A stretch of DNA of 64,000 nucleotides from Ornithorhynchus anatinus (taxonomy: Eukaryota > Chordata > Mammalia > Monotremata > Ornithorhynchidae): NCBI RefSeq assembly GCF_004115215.2, contig NC_041729.1, forward strand, positions 26,747,255 through 26,811,254, in the 5' to 3' direction. The notes below the pieces were generated by a model. The model did not search any database. It was given only the letters and a program-made list of their open reading frames with translations, and had not been told where the DNA came from. Of the stretch, positions 1 through 25,084 are shown one piece after another. The translations under genes were made by a program, and so were the position numbers. Numbering within the stretch: position 1 is the stretch's first letter; the number at the start of each line of letters is the position of its first letter.

Positions 1-236
1 GGAGACCTGGGTTGTAGTCCTGGCTCTGCCACTTGCCTGCTCTGTGACCTTGGACAAGTCACCTAACCATTTTACGCCTGCTTCCTCATGTGCCCAATAG
101 AGATAAAACACCCATTCTCCTCCCTCTTGGATTATAAGGTCTGTGTCTTATCTTGTATCTACCCCCGTGCCTAGTACCGTGGCTGGCCCATAGTAAGCCC
201 CTAATAAGTACCATCGTCATCATAAAAATAACAGTA
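1..236 (+). repeat. MON1 SINE, cut by window edge
   Basis: Diverged MON1 in plus orientation. It begins inside the tRNA-derived head (ctggctctgccacttgcctg), runs through the conserved core (tgaccttggacaagtcac) and ends in the L2-like tail (gcctagtaccgtggctggc, then taataagtacca). It should lie in the last intron of CDIPT. Confidence 0.8.
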
Positions 237-404
237 ATAGTCTATCAATCCCAAAACAGTGCCTCACACCATTATTTTTATTACAAGAGAATCAGCACCT
301 CCCCAGCCCTTTCCTCCTTCTCTCTAGCCGTCCTAAACTCCAACCTCCACAATCCATCCTCCGTACTCCCCGGGACCCTAAAAACAGCCCTTCTCCAACC
401 ATAC

Positions 405-2738
405 CTGTTGGTCCCTCGGAGAAATTGAGTAGGTAGAGCAGACAGTAGAAGAGTTCATTCCCAGCGCACATGAGAAACAACACAGGCTGCCAAAACAGGG
501 TGAGGAAAGGGTTAAAGGAGGGGGGCAGGGGATCGGTGGGCAGTTTGGGGGAGCAGAAATGAAAGGGGCGAAGCCTTGGGCACCTGGTATGAGAAGCGGA
601 GAGCTGGGGCTGAGGGACAGGAAACCTGCATTCTGGAAGGGGGGTGCGGGTGGAGTTGGTGGGCGGGAAGGGCAACCGGGGCCTTACCCGGGAGGTGTAG
701 TAGAGCCGCAGCACCGGATTTCCTGTCAGATCGATGGTCTTGTGGCTGCCGCTGCCCCGGACCACAGAGCTGTCATGGGAGGAGGAAACGTAAGACAGAC
801 AGCTCCTTCCACACGCCTCCCCGACACACCCCTCTCTCTTCTCCTCTCGTCACAAAATGTGCTGGATCTCCTGACCTCAGCATCAGCAACGCTGCTAAGC
901 CAGGACCTCTCCAGCAGCCTCCGTGATACCTTGGTGACTCTCAACCCCAGTCCCCTCTTCCCACGCCTCACTCTCGGTTGAGGCCCCCATCCCGCCCTGT
1001 CCCCTGCCTCCCAGCCTTGCCACCCAGTTGTCAGCCGACCCCAAGGATCTCCCACCGGTCCCCCATCGAAGGGTGACCTGTGCAGGTGCAGCCAGTGGCT
1101 GGCGACATCCAGGCTCATGCTGAGCTGGAAAAGCAGGGTTGCCCGGGGGTAGAGCAGCGCCAGGTTCACCAGCAGACACATAGTGGCACAACGGTCGGTC
1201 AGCATGTCCAGCATCGCCCCAAATCGTGTCCCTGTGTGGGAGGGAGGGAAGAGCGGGTGTCAGAGGTGAAGGGGGGGCTGTTGGAATCGACATGGCCAAC
1301 ACTAACACTCCTGAAATGGAGGGGAATCGTTTGGGGGTCGGGTAGCCCACCCTCATCCACCCAGGTCACTGTAAAGGGGGGGTGGGGCGGGCAGAGCAGG
1401 TCCAGTGATGCCCTGACTGGGTTCCTGGTGGAGTGAGGAGATCCTGGGGTGCCAGGATGGGCGGGCGGGAAGGAGAAGAGAGGAGTCAGGATGTCCCAGC
1501 ACGGCCAACAACCAGGTCCCTGAGTCAAGGGCTCCCGACCAACTCAGAAAAGAGTGGGAGCCAAGCTTCAGAAGGGACTAACTGGATTATACTCCCACTT
1601 TAGGAAGGTGGGGGAAGGAAGCAGCGTGGCCTAACGGAGAGAGCACGGTTCTGGGAGTCAGAAGGACCTGCATTTTAATGCCAGCCCTGCCACTTGTCTG
1701 CTGTGTGATTCGGGTAAGTCGTTTAATTTCTCTGTGCTTTACTTCCCTCGTTTGTAAAATGGGGATTCAATAACTGTTCTTCCTCCTACTTAGACTGACG
1801 TGAGGGACCTGATTAACTTGTATCTACCTCAATGTTTAAAACAGTGCCTGGCACATAGTAAGCGCTTAAAACTCTTTGGAAAGGGCAGGAACTTAAAGAA
1901 TCATTGGGCAGTTAGAGACCTCCAAGATCATCCTGCTCCGAAGAGTGGTGGCCCTCCCTCACTCGCTCCTTTCCGGGTCAACCTTCAAAGTTAGGAAACG
2001 CTTCCTGAAGTTTATTTATAATAATGATGTCATCTGTTAAGCGTTTCCTATGTGCAGGGCACTGTTCTAAGCGCTGGAGCACTAACCTAAATCCCTCCCG
2101 CTGCAGCGTTAGTCTATTCTTCCTGGGTGGGAATATGACCGGTCACTAGCCTCAGCACCATAACCCTTGGCATGTCCAAGGAGAGAACCGGAGCGCCAAG
2201 GAGTTGGAGGGGCGGAAAAAGGCCATGAGGGCCGGGGAGCTGGGGTTGTCACCTTGGTCAAGGGCTCGGGCGGCGTGTCCATCGAAGGCGTCCAGGAGTC
2301 CACTGAGCAGGTAGAAGGAGGAGGCCGTGAGTGGACAGCAGGGCATGAAATAGAAGGCCACCAGGGCGAAGACGATCCGGGCGTAGCCTTGCGGGGAGAG
2401 GGGGAGATGATAATAATAATAATAATAACAATAATAATAATATAATAATAATGTTGGCATTTGTAATAATGGTATTTGTTAAGCGCTTACTCTGTGCAGA
2501 GCACTGTTCTAAGCGCTGGGGGAGATGCAGTGTCATCAGGTTGTTCCATGTGAGGCTCTCAGTTTATTATTATGATTAATAATAATGTTAATAATAATAC
2601 CTAATAATTAGGGTAGGAGAGCCATTGCTCTAGGCCAGGCACTGCACTAAGCGCTGGAGTGGATAGAAGAGTCCCTGTCCCCAAAAGTGACTTACCGATG
2701 AGGTTGGGCACGAAGAGAAAGATGTTCTCCTCCGGCAT
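405..2738 (-). CDS. CDIPT: CDIPT, phosphatidylinositol synthase (partial, last exon outside window)
   Basis: Makes phosphatidylinositol from CDP-diacylglycerol and myo-inositol in the ER membrane. Five coding exons are visible on the minus strand: 2738-2696, 2387-2253, 1231-1078, 769-688 and 486-405. All junctions are GT-AG and phases match, giving 165 codons plus one base. The start MPEENIFLFVPNLIG closely matches the human N-terminus, with A at -3. The CDP-alcohol phosphotransferase signature (DG-x2-AR-x8-G-x3-D-x3-D) is complete and spans the exon 2/3 junction: DGHAARALDQG then TRFGAMLDMLTD. Several hydrophobic membrane segments follow. The last exon read here encodes CAGNELFYCLLYL. The human protein has 213 residues, so about 48 C-terminal residues lie left of the window. 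Intron 1 carries an ATA microsatellite that stops about 20 bp from the exon 2 acceptor. Confidence 0.96.
1616..1875 (+). repeat. MON1 SINE in CDIPT intron 2
   Basis: Near full-length MON1, antisense to CDIPT. Head gaagcagcgtggcctaacgg, core tgtgtgattcgggtaagtcg, tail gtgcctggcacatagtaagc. Confidence 0.88.
2010..2095 (-). repeat. MON1 3' fragment
   Basis: Short tail-only MON1 piece in minus orientation (gttaagcgtttcctatgtgc, then ctaagcgctggagcac) about 160 bp from CDIPT exon 2. Confidence 0.7.
2408..2670 (-). repeat. ATA microsatellite plus MON1/L2 tails in CDIPT intron 1
   Basis: An impure ATA/AAT trinucleotide run (2408-2455) leads into a minus-strand MON1 3' part, a second AT-rich run and another short tail fragment (gcactaagcgctggagtgg). 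These are the normal A-rich 3' ends of MON1 expanded into microsatellites. The block fills most of intron 1 and comes within about 20 bp of the exon 2 acceptor. Confidence 0.75.
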
Positions 2739-3260
2739 CTTGGCAAGGAGGGCAGCGCAGCCCTCCGGCCCGCGGGGACGCCCCCGGCGCGCCCCCGCCG
2801 CCCACCGGCGCGCGCCCCCGCCCCCTCGCCGCGCACGCTCAGCCCCGCGGGGTCCCCTCGCCCGCCAGATGAGGCCCCGGCGGCCCCCGGCCCCAGGCAG
2901 GGTCGAGCGAAATGGCCGCGGGCCCTTTAAAACCCGCCCGCGCGCTTCCTCTCCCTCCTCCTCCCCCCCCGCCAATGGACCGTACCAACCCGCGCAGCGA
3001 TGGGGGGAGCCTCTCGATACGGACTGCAAGCCGGGGGGGCGGACCCGGGACGTGGGCATCGGGAAGGACCAGTTATTAAATAACAGAATTGTGGATGGAG
3101 GGTCTACCGGATTAGGGGGGAGATGGGGGCATTTCGCCGCCTGGGCATTTTGCGGGACACCCCTAGGGGAGGAGGTCCGTTTAAACCGGTCCCGCTTCCC
3201 TCCCGCCCTGCGAGCGGCCCCGCCCCCCACCCGCTTTGGCGTCGGTCCAAAGGGCAACAA
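2739..3260 (-). promoter_or_regulatory. CDIPT CpG-rich promoter
   Basis: GC- and CpG-rich DNA immediately upstream of the CDIPT start codon. Read on the minus strand it holds an inverted CCAAT box (CCAAT on the plus strand at 2972-2976) and a TATA-like TTTAAAA at 2926-2932, about 45 bp apart and in the usual order, suggesting transcription starts near 2.9 kb. GC boxes flank both. Start-site position is inferred. Confidence 0.6.
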
Positions 3261-3366
3261 CCATAGAGAGGAGTGGCTAGAGCACCCCTAGGAGTGGGAG
3301 GACTCAACCATTTTGAATTCCTCCTCCCGTTTGAAATTTAACCTGGCTCCCCTTCCCCACGTAGGG

Positions 3367-4920
3367 GTGTACTGAGCGCTTACCGCCTGCGGAACACTGT
3401 GCCAAGCGCTCGGGAGAGTATGCATTCATAATAATAATGTTGGTATTTGTTAAGCGCTTACTATGTGCAGAGCACAGTCCTAAGCGCTGGGGGAGAGACA
3501 GGGGAATCAGGTTGGCCCACGTGAGGCTCACAGTTAATCCCCATTTTACAGATCACTGAGGCCCAGGGAAGTGAAGTGACTTGCCCACAGTCACACAGGT
3601 GACAAGTGGCAGAGCCGGGAGTCGAACCCATGACCTCTGACTCCGAAGCCCAGGCTCTTTCCACTGAGCCACGCTGCTTCCCCGAATGAATTCATTCAAT
3701 AGTGTTTATTGAGCGCTAGGTGCAGAGCACTGGACTAAGCGCTTGGGATGGGCCATTGGGCAACAGTTAGAGACCATCCCCTGCCCAGTGACGGGCTCAC
3801 CGTCTAATCGGGGGAGCCGGATGGCAGAGCAAAACTGAACGAACCAAAGACATTATCACGATCAATAGCCTCAATTTTAATGCCTAGAAAATTATTTCTG
3901 CTTGAGAAGCAGCATGGTGCAGTGGATAGAGCACAGGCCTCAGAGTCAGAGAGTACAACAGAGTTCATTCAATCGTATTTATTGAGCGCTGACTAGGTGC
4001 AGAGCACTGGACTAAGCGCTTGGAATGGACAACTGGGCAACAGATAGAGACAATCCCTGTCCAGTGACAGGCTCACAGTCTAAACGGGGGAGACAGAAGG
4101 CAGAGCAAAAGAGAACAAAACAAAAGCAAGGCAACATCAACAAGATCAGTAGAATCAAGGGGGTGTACACCTCATTAACAATAAATAGGGTAATAATATA
4201 TACAAATGAGCACAGTGCTGAGGGGAGGGGGGGAGCAGAGGGGGAGGAGGAGGGGAGGGGAGCAGAGGGAAGGGGGGTCTCACTCTGGGAAGGCCTCCTG
4301 GAGGAGGTGAGCTATCAGTTGGAGTTGAGGAGCAGCATGGCAAAGTGGCTAAAACACGGGCCCGGGAGTCAGAAGGTCGTGGGTTCTAGTTCCGGCTCTG
4401 CCGTTGTCTGCTGGGTGACCATGGCAAGTCACTTCACTTCTCTGGGCGTCATCTGTATAGTGAGGATTGACACTGTGAGTCCTGCATGGGACAGGGATTG
4501 GGTCGGGCCCCAATATCTTGTATCTACCATGGAGCTTGGCAAGTAATAAGAACTTCGCAAATACCATAATTATTAATATCATGTGCTTAGTAGAGTGCTC
4601 TGCACACAGTAAGCGCTCAATAAATACGATTGAACGAATGAATGAATGAAATGAGAAGCGGCGTAGCCTAAGTGGGCAGAGCACGGGCCTGGGAGACGGG
4701 AGGACCTGGTTCTAATTCCGACTCTGCCGCTCATCTGCTGTGTGACCTTGGGTAAGTCACTTCTCTGGGCCTCAGTTACCTCATCTGTAAAATGGGGATG
4801 GAGACTCTGAGCCCGTTGTGGGATCGAGAACTGTGTCGAACTTGATTAATTTGTATCTACCTCGGTGCTTAGCACACTGTCCGGCACATAAGCGCAAAAC
4901 AAATACCGTTACAAACAAAC
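3367..4920. repeat. MON1/L2 repeat cluster between CDIPT and the next gene
   Basis: From left to right: L2 tail on minus (about 3367-3420); full MON1 on minus (3428-3683); L2 3' end on minus (3685-3850); longer L2 3' end on minus (3965-4325); MON1 on plus (4330-4575); short L2 tail on plus (4587-4650); MON1 on plus (4650-4915). Nothing coding was found here; 3855-3960 is partly unique. Confidence 0.82.
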
Positions 4921-5214
4921 AAAAACTGGAGTTGGAGGACACGTTCCCTGCTCACAAGGAGCTTACAGTCTAGAGGATGATGGGTGGAGCTCCAAGAAGG
5001 AGCTGGGTGGCCTGCTGCTGACAGGGTCAGCCATAAGTGTTGCAAATGCAGTAGGGGGAGGGAGATGATGGGAAGCAGGGAGAGGGTAGGCAGTGGTGGT
5101 GTGTGGGGGCTGTGGTGGGGTGGGGGGGAATGTCCTCTCCAACCCTGATTCTAGAATTTGGAACCTACCCCTCGACAATGGGCTATGGAGCACTCTTGGC
5201 CCCCCCGGTTCCTG

Positions 5215-5281
5215 TGGCAACCAGACCTGGAGCCCCGCCCCTCCACATTTCCTTCAGCTCAGTCCCCATAGCAACAGCAAC
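5215..5281 (+). promoter_or_regulatory. RFX-like X-box half sites upstream of unnamed gene
   Basis: TGGCAACC at 5215-5222, CCATAGCAAC at 5266-5275 and AGCAAC at 5276-5281 resemble the half sites of RFX transcription factors. They lie 50-115 bp upstream of the first predicted exon boundary. RFX sites are typical of ciliary and testis-expressed genes; that use here is inferred from motif and position only. Confidence 0.4.
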
Positions 5282-5495
5282 CCCGGGGTAGGGGGCTTAA
5301 TACCTCCCCGTCTCTCCTCCCCCTTCCAGGCCGGGCCAACTTCACTTGTCCATCAGGTTTGAGTAAAAGGGCCCTCTGGGGGTATGAGAGTGCCGGGCTG
5401 GGTTTGGGTACCCTGGGAAAAGAAGGGAAGCACCGTGACCCCTTTTTCCTTCTTCCTCCTCTTTTTCCTCCTCCCCCCCAGCACCCAAAAAGGGG

Positions 5496-7890
5496 ATGGA
5501 TCCCAGGCCCGTGGGGCCTGAGAAAGACCCAGGATCCCTACCCCACCATTCCGTGGTCGCAGCCCAGAAATCAGCTTCGGTGAGAGATGTGGAGGGGAGG
5601 GAGGGAGGGAGGGAGGGAGGGAGGGAGGGAGGGAGGTCTGCGGAGAGACGTCAGGCTGGGATGGAGTCAGAGGCCCACCTTCGCCGACCTCTCTCCCCCT
5701 CTCTTCCCTAAGGCTTGCTACTCCCGCTCGGAGGAGTTCCTGTCTCGGGTCAGCTGCGATCTCACCAATGAGGCCCTGAGTGGAGCCCGCTGCCCGCCGA
5801 CTCCGATGCCTCCCAAGGAGCCTCAGAAACGGGACCAGGGCACTCAGATGTCTCGCCACGGTGACCCCCGGCCCCGACAATATTCTGACTCCACAGGCCC
5901 CAGTTCCGCCCCGGCCAAGCTCGACGGGACCCAAAGATTTTCCTCCCTGCTCCCCACGTGCCAACCTCCCCCGCCTCCCCCCCCCCCCATCCCGTCCCCA
6001 GAGCCCAGTCTTTGTGCCTTACAGCAGCTGGTCTCTTACGCAGATACCGCCCAGCTCCATCCCGTCCCGTCCCTCCCCTCTAACTCGTTCCTTCCTCCCC
6101 CTTCGCCTCTTCTCTAGTCTGTTTGCCTCCCTCTGTGCCTCTGTTTCTCTAATCGGGGCTTCTGCTCCCATTTTAGTGCTTCCAGTCACCCAGACCCGTG
6201 GCACAGACACTCGGTGAGTGTAAAGGTGATATAAAAAAGGCTATCATGAAAGGAGGAGGAGGGAAAAGGAAGAGGCTTTTGAATCCCAAGACTAGAGGGA
6301 AAAGAGGACTGAGAGGGGGTGGGCTTGAAAGATAAACCAAAGGGGAGAAAAAGCTGGGGGAAGGGTTGCCCTCCCACCTCCAGGGGAAGAGGAAAAGGAG
6401 GAGGAGGCTCAGGCTTAGCTACAGGAGAAAGACAACTTCCCTTTCCCCTCCCAACTTCCCTTTCCCCCTCCCAACTTCCCTTTCCCCCTCCCAACTTCCC
6501 TTTCCCCCTCCCAACTTCCCTTTCCCCTTCCCCATCTTCCAAGTTGGAGGAACGCCCCCTGAACTCATTCCCTTCTCCCGCTGCCCTCTTTTTTCTCAGA
6601 TCAGACAAAAACCGGACCCGAAACAAGTCTCATCTTCTGCCACCTCGAGATATGGTGCGGACCAGGGCCCCAAGAGTCCTGCCCGGGCCAGGCCAAGCTA
6701 TGGCTAGAGGCCAGAGCTGTGGAGGAGAAGGCCGTTGGGTCTGGCCCCAAGGGGATGGGAGAGAGGAGAGGGACCTTTAGGGGAGAAGGCTCTTGCCCTC
6801 TCGGAAAGGGAGGGAATTCCGCACCCCAGGAAAGGACCCCTAGTCTTCTGTGCCACCCCCAGGGTGAAGATTTCATGAATGAAGAGGGGAAGACCCTGAT
6901 TCCTAGGGGGAAAGACTTCTCCCAGCACAAGCAGGTGAGGCAGAGGCCACCAGAAACGGGAAGAGACCACGGCCCCGTCCCGTGACTACCCGCTCTCCAG
7001 ACTGGCTTGTTTTACAGAAACTTCTCATGCCCTGCCTAGGTGGAGGCTGTGCGACAGGAGGAGACCATGAGGGGTGTGTTCTTGACGGACCACCACCATC
7101 ACCCCCCCCGCAGGGCCCCTGGGGCCCTGGGTGGCCTCTCCCCACTTGTCTCCAAGAGGGAGCTTGGAAACATTAAGGTATCCTCCCCTAAAGTGTGGCG
7201 GAGAAGTCTCTCCAGGGAAAGGGCAGAGTCGTAGGGGAAAATGCCCTCACATCTCAGGGAGATGAAGTGGAAACAGAGTAGAGGAAAAATATTAGATCGC
7301 AGGCCAAGCAGGGGTGGAGGGGAGGGAGGAAAGAACCCGGATTCTCCCGGATCCTTGCCAGAAATAGGTGGTTCCAGGCAGGCGGACAACCGGATGGGAA
7401 GCATGGAGATTCCTAGGGCGTTCCTGCTTCTACCTGCCCTGTATTTCCAGAATCCACCAATCAGTCATTCAATCAATGGTATTTGAGCACTTACTATGTG
7501 CCAGGCGCAGTACTGTGCGCTTGGGAAAGTTAGAATCAAGATAGTAGACACCATCCCCACCACAAGGAGTTTACAGTGTCCCACAGGGTCCTGGGGCTAA
7601 AGGAGGAACCAGTATATCTCCCTCCTCTTCCATTAGCCAGCACAGAATGGAGGAACTGAGAGTCAGGGCAGGGGATGGGGCTGGAGTGGAGCCCCGGGGG
7701 GATGGGGTGCCTGGGTGGCGGGGGAGGGGGAAGTGGGGCGCTGAAACTGTCCAAAGAGAAATTCCTGATCTCAGTATCTCTCCTCTCCCTGCAGCCTTTG
7801 GGTCGGAGCCACTCCCTGTCCTGTGATACCCCGATCCCGAGTCCAGGAATGACCTCGGGCTGTCAGTGGCCTCCTAAGGCCCCTTGCTGA
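5496..7890 (+). CDS. Unnamed spliced protein-coding gene, 209 aa, family not recognised
   Basis: Predicted coding exons: 5496-5579 (exon opens at 5482), 5713-5860, 6177-6213, 6600-6654, 6863-6934, 7040-7177 and 7795-7890. All junctions are GT-AG and phases agree (0, 1, 2, 0, 0, 0); the total is 630 nt. A 27-bp candidate non-coding exon lies at 5330-5356 with good splice sites. The protein starts MDPRPVGPEKDPGSLPHHS, includes ACYSRSEEFLSRVSCDLTN, then KNRTRNKSHLLPPRDM, GEDFMNEEGKTLIPRGKDFS, VEAVRQEETMRGVFLTD with four histidines, and ends GCQWPPKAPC. It is hydrophilic, basic and proline-rich, with no signal peptide or membrane segment. No conserved domain is recognised and I assign no function. 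It lies opposite in strand to CDIPT and SEZ6L2. Human has a CDIPT opposite-strand locus here, remembered as a pseudogene; orthology is inferred from position. Exon 4 is short (37 bp) and least certain. Confidence 0.68.
5588..5637 (+). repeat. GGGA tetranucleotide microsatellite
   Basis: About eleven GGGA units, polypurine on the plus strand, in the short intron between the first two coding exons of the unnamed gene. Confidence 0.9.
6436..6535 (+). repeat. 19-bp pyrimidine minisatellite
   Basis: Five near-identical copies of a unit like cctttccccctcccaactt, polypyrimidine on the plus strand, ending about 65 bp before the exon at 6600. It could act as an extended polypyrimidine tract for that acceptor; this is inference. 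Confidence 0.9.
7447..7580 (-). repeat. L2 3' tail
   Basis: Minus-strand L2 end (tcaatcaatggtatttgagc, cttactatgtgccaggcgc, then aaggagtttacagtg) in the last intron of the unnamed gene. Confidence 0.8.
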
Positions 7891-7938
7891 AAGCCTCCTC
7901 TCCTGGTTGGGCCTCGACAGCCCTAGGAATCAGGGACT

Positions 7939-7944
7939 AATAAA
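7939..7944 (+). terminator. Poly(A) signal of the unnamed gene
   Basis: Canonical AATAAA 49 bp after the predicted stop codon, on the gene's strand. It independently supports a plus-strand transcript ending here. Confidence 0.65.
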
Positions 7945-8084
7945 GAGATGGGGATACACCTCCACTCCAACTTCTACCATAAATGGCTGTTGGCAAATAA
8001 TCCCCCCTCTGATCTGGATGTGGATTCTAATCGGATCCTGGGGGGAGGTGTTACTGGTCTCCTTTGTGGGGGGAGGTGGAGTAG

Positions 8085-8590
8085 TGTCTCTGAGCATGTG
8101 CATGAATATGTTTTTGTGTGTGTGAGTCCTCATCTTCCCTCCTTTGGGGGGAGGTGTGTGTGTGTTCTTGAGTCTGTCCCCATCTTCTCTTCTGTGAGGA
8201 GGAAGTGTGTGGGGGTGTGTGTTTGCGTCTGCCACCCTCTTCTGAGGGGAGAATTATGTGTGTGTTTGTGTTTGAGTCTGTCCCCATCCTGTGAGGAGGA
8301 AGTGTATGTGGGTGTGTATATGTGTTGGTCTGCCATTCTCTCTTCTGTAGTCAGGGAGGAGGTGTGTGTGTTTGAGTCTGCCCCCATCTTCTCTTTGGCG
8401 GGAGTTGGGTGGGGGTGTGTGTGGGGGTGTGGGGGTGTGGGTGTGTGTTTGAGTCTGCCCCATCTCTTCTGTTGCAAGCAGGGATAAGTGTGTATGTGTT
8501 GAGTCTGCCAACATCTTCTCTTCTGTGGGGGCAGGGGGAGAGGTGTGTGTGAGTTTGAGTCTGTGCCCATCTTCTCTTCTGAGTTGTTGC
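8085..8590 (+). repeat. GT-rich minisatellite of about 50-60 bp units
   Basis: About nine imperfect tandem units, each a GT run (gtgtgtgtgtttgagtctg), then tccccatcttctcttctg, then a GA-rich stretch such as tgaggaggaa. Unit length varies. It fills the gap between the poly(A) signal of the unnamed gene and that of SEZ6L2. No gene was seen in it. Confidence 0.85.
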
Positions 8591-8679
8591 CCCACTCCTC
8601 CCATACCCTGCTCACTCACTGTATTTCCTCCTCAAACCCAGTAGCACATGGGGCCCAGTTACAAATGATGAATTTTTTG

Positions 8680-8685
8680 TTTATT
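8680..8685 (-). terminator. SEZ6L2 poly(A) signal
   Basis: TTTATT on the plus strand is AATAAA on the minus strand. It lies about 780 bp beyond the SEZ6L2 stop, giving a 3' UTR of about 0.8 kb (about 8665-9464). Confidence 0.75.
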
Positions 8686-9464
8686 GCTTGAAAACAAAAA
8701 CCCAGAAGCAAACATGAGGATACTGAGAGGCTTGGGGAACCCAGAAGAGGAACCGGTCAGAAGCAGGTGACTTGGGGTCCTCCCCTATCACCCCACTTTG
8801 ACCCCTGCCGGAAGAAATCAGCTTGCAGGGGGCGGGGGGCGGCAGAAAGGGGACGCTGGCCCTGACCCCTAAACCACATTGAGGGAATGGGCTAGAAACT
8901 TGGAGAAGGGGCAAAAATGATGAAGCAGGGACCTGGGTGGGCAAAATACTGGCATACGATGAGAGCGACCAGGAGATGGAGACCCAGACAACCCCGTGAG
9001 ACTGACCCCAGGGCCGGGAAGCCAGGGGACAGGTATGGGGGGCGGGGACGGCCAATCGAAGATCGGCCCCGAAGAGAGGGAGCCAGGCAGCAGGCAAGGA
9101 CGGTGGGGGGAAGGGGTGGGACAGTTGGACCCTGAGCCCATCGGGTCGGGCGACAGGAACCGTGTGGGGAGAAGAGCTAGATTCCCCCGTATTTGGCAAC
9201 AGAGAAGAGGATGACTTGGGGACGGGTAGGGGGGACGGACGGACAGGATGCTGGTTTATCTATTGTAGGGTCTTCAAGGTGTTTCCCTCCCTCCCATGGG
9301 GCCGGGAGAGGTATTTCCAAAGTAGGGAGGGGAGAGGCAGAAGTGGAGGAGCCAGTCTCTGTGCTTCCCCCTCCTCCTCCTTCCCAGCCTGGGGTGAGGG
9401 ATGGTGGTGGCGGTGGTGAGGAGGAGGTGAACAGCCTCATGTCCTGCTCCCTCCATCTTGTCGT

Positions 9465-23975
<14,511 letters not shown>

Positions 23976-24600
23976 GGCAATCCAGATCCCCGGCCTGAAC
24001 CTCAATACTGCCGAACCGCGATGGCCTTCTCCGCTTCTCCCCTTGGCTGGCCACCTCTCCACTCTTCCTTCCCTTTCCGTCGTCCTCTGGCTTTTTTTTT
24101 GTGGGGGGGGGGAGCAATAAGGGGGAAAAAAAAGAAATTGTCAAGGAGAGGGGCCTGGGAACGCCGGACGCGTGGGTCCCTTCTTGCCCTGGATTCCTGT
24201 TTTCCTTCTGTTCCCGGGTTAAAAGGCGGAGGCTGCGACGAATGGAACTGGGCGATGGGAAAGGAGTTGTCGGGGGAGCGGGGGTGATGGTGGGGGGGGG
24301 GTCCGTCGGAGGGCCGGGACGACCCTCTTTCTTTCTCTTCCTGCCCCGACGCCTGGGTCTGCTAGCCTCGCTCGGATCTCGGGTTGGGAGTCTGGAGGCG
24401 GCGGCGGATGGAGGTGGCAGGACTGGGAAGGCCGTGGGAGGGCTGGGGAGGGCTGAAGGGGAGTCCGGAGGGAAAGGGGAGAGCTCGGGAGCCGGGGCTG
24501 CGGGAGGGAGAAGCCGCTAAAGGTGCCGGAGCCCACGTCAGATCCTGGGGCTGGGCGAGGGGAGGGATCTATTTTTTTTTGGGGGGGGGAGGAGAGAAGG
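23976..24600 (-). promoter_or_regulatory. Probable SEZ6L2 promoter region
   Basis: GC-rich DNA directly upstream of the SEZ6L2 start codon, whose context places G at -3 and +4. It contains G-runs and CpGs but no clear TATA box. The placement rests on position rather than on any diagnostic motif. Confidence 0.4.
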
Positions 24601-25084
24601 AGGAGGGAGTAGAGGAGAAAGAGAACACGAAGGAGGAGGGACTTTAGAGGGAAAAAGGCCCAGCTGGACCCCCCCCCCAATAAAAACGTTTCCCATCCTC
24701 CAAGAGAGAAGGGAAAACAAATCTGGCCAGAACAGAAATGACCGTACTCCTCTCCCCTCTTCCAGAGCACCTGGAATTCTATACTTCCCTCTCCCCGTTT
24801 CCTCACACCATGACACAGCTGGATTCTCACCTCACCCCGTCCCGAAGTCCTCCATCACCACCACCCCCAACACACACACTCCATCTGAATCTCCATTTCC
24901 ATTTCTCCCCCCACCCCCAAAGCCATGACCCTCAGTTTCCCCCCACCCAGACATCAAGTCCCCTCAAGTAAGCATTTCTCTTCCCTCCCCCAACAGCTGC
25001 TCCCCGCCTGCATTCCCTTCCAAGAATCGAAGGGCCCCATCGCTCGATCTGTAGCTCCCCATTGCCTCACACAATGGCAGCAGC

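Noticed and set aside
292-765. A 157-codon minus frame covering two CDIPT exons
   Set aside because: It begins in exon 4, reads through the intron, and leaves the true frame. The spliced exons match CDIPT far better.
4963-5220. An 85-codon minus-strand frame upstream of the unnamed gene
   Set aside because: It begins near an L2-derived segment, has low-complexity Pro/Ser composition and no splice or poly(A) support.
5587-6117. Long read-through version of the second coding exon of the unnamed gene
   Set aside because: The frame runs on into a proline-rich, low-complexity stretch and ends without a splice link to later exons. Splicing at 5860 keeps phase with all downstream exons.
6600-6934. 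A single 335-bp exon joining 6600 to 6934 in the unnamed gene
   Set aside because: It is open if read directly from the exon ending at 5860, but it skips the well-bounded exon at 6177-6213. The split version uses good splice sites and keeps phase throughout.
7930-8619. His/Thr-rich frames of 78-179 codons over the GT-rich region
   Set aside because: They are translations of a minisatellite on both strands, with no splice sites or start context.
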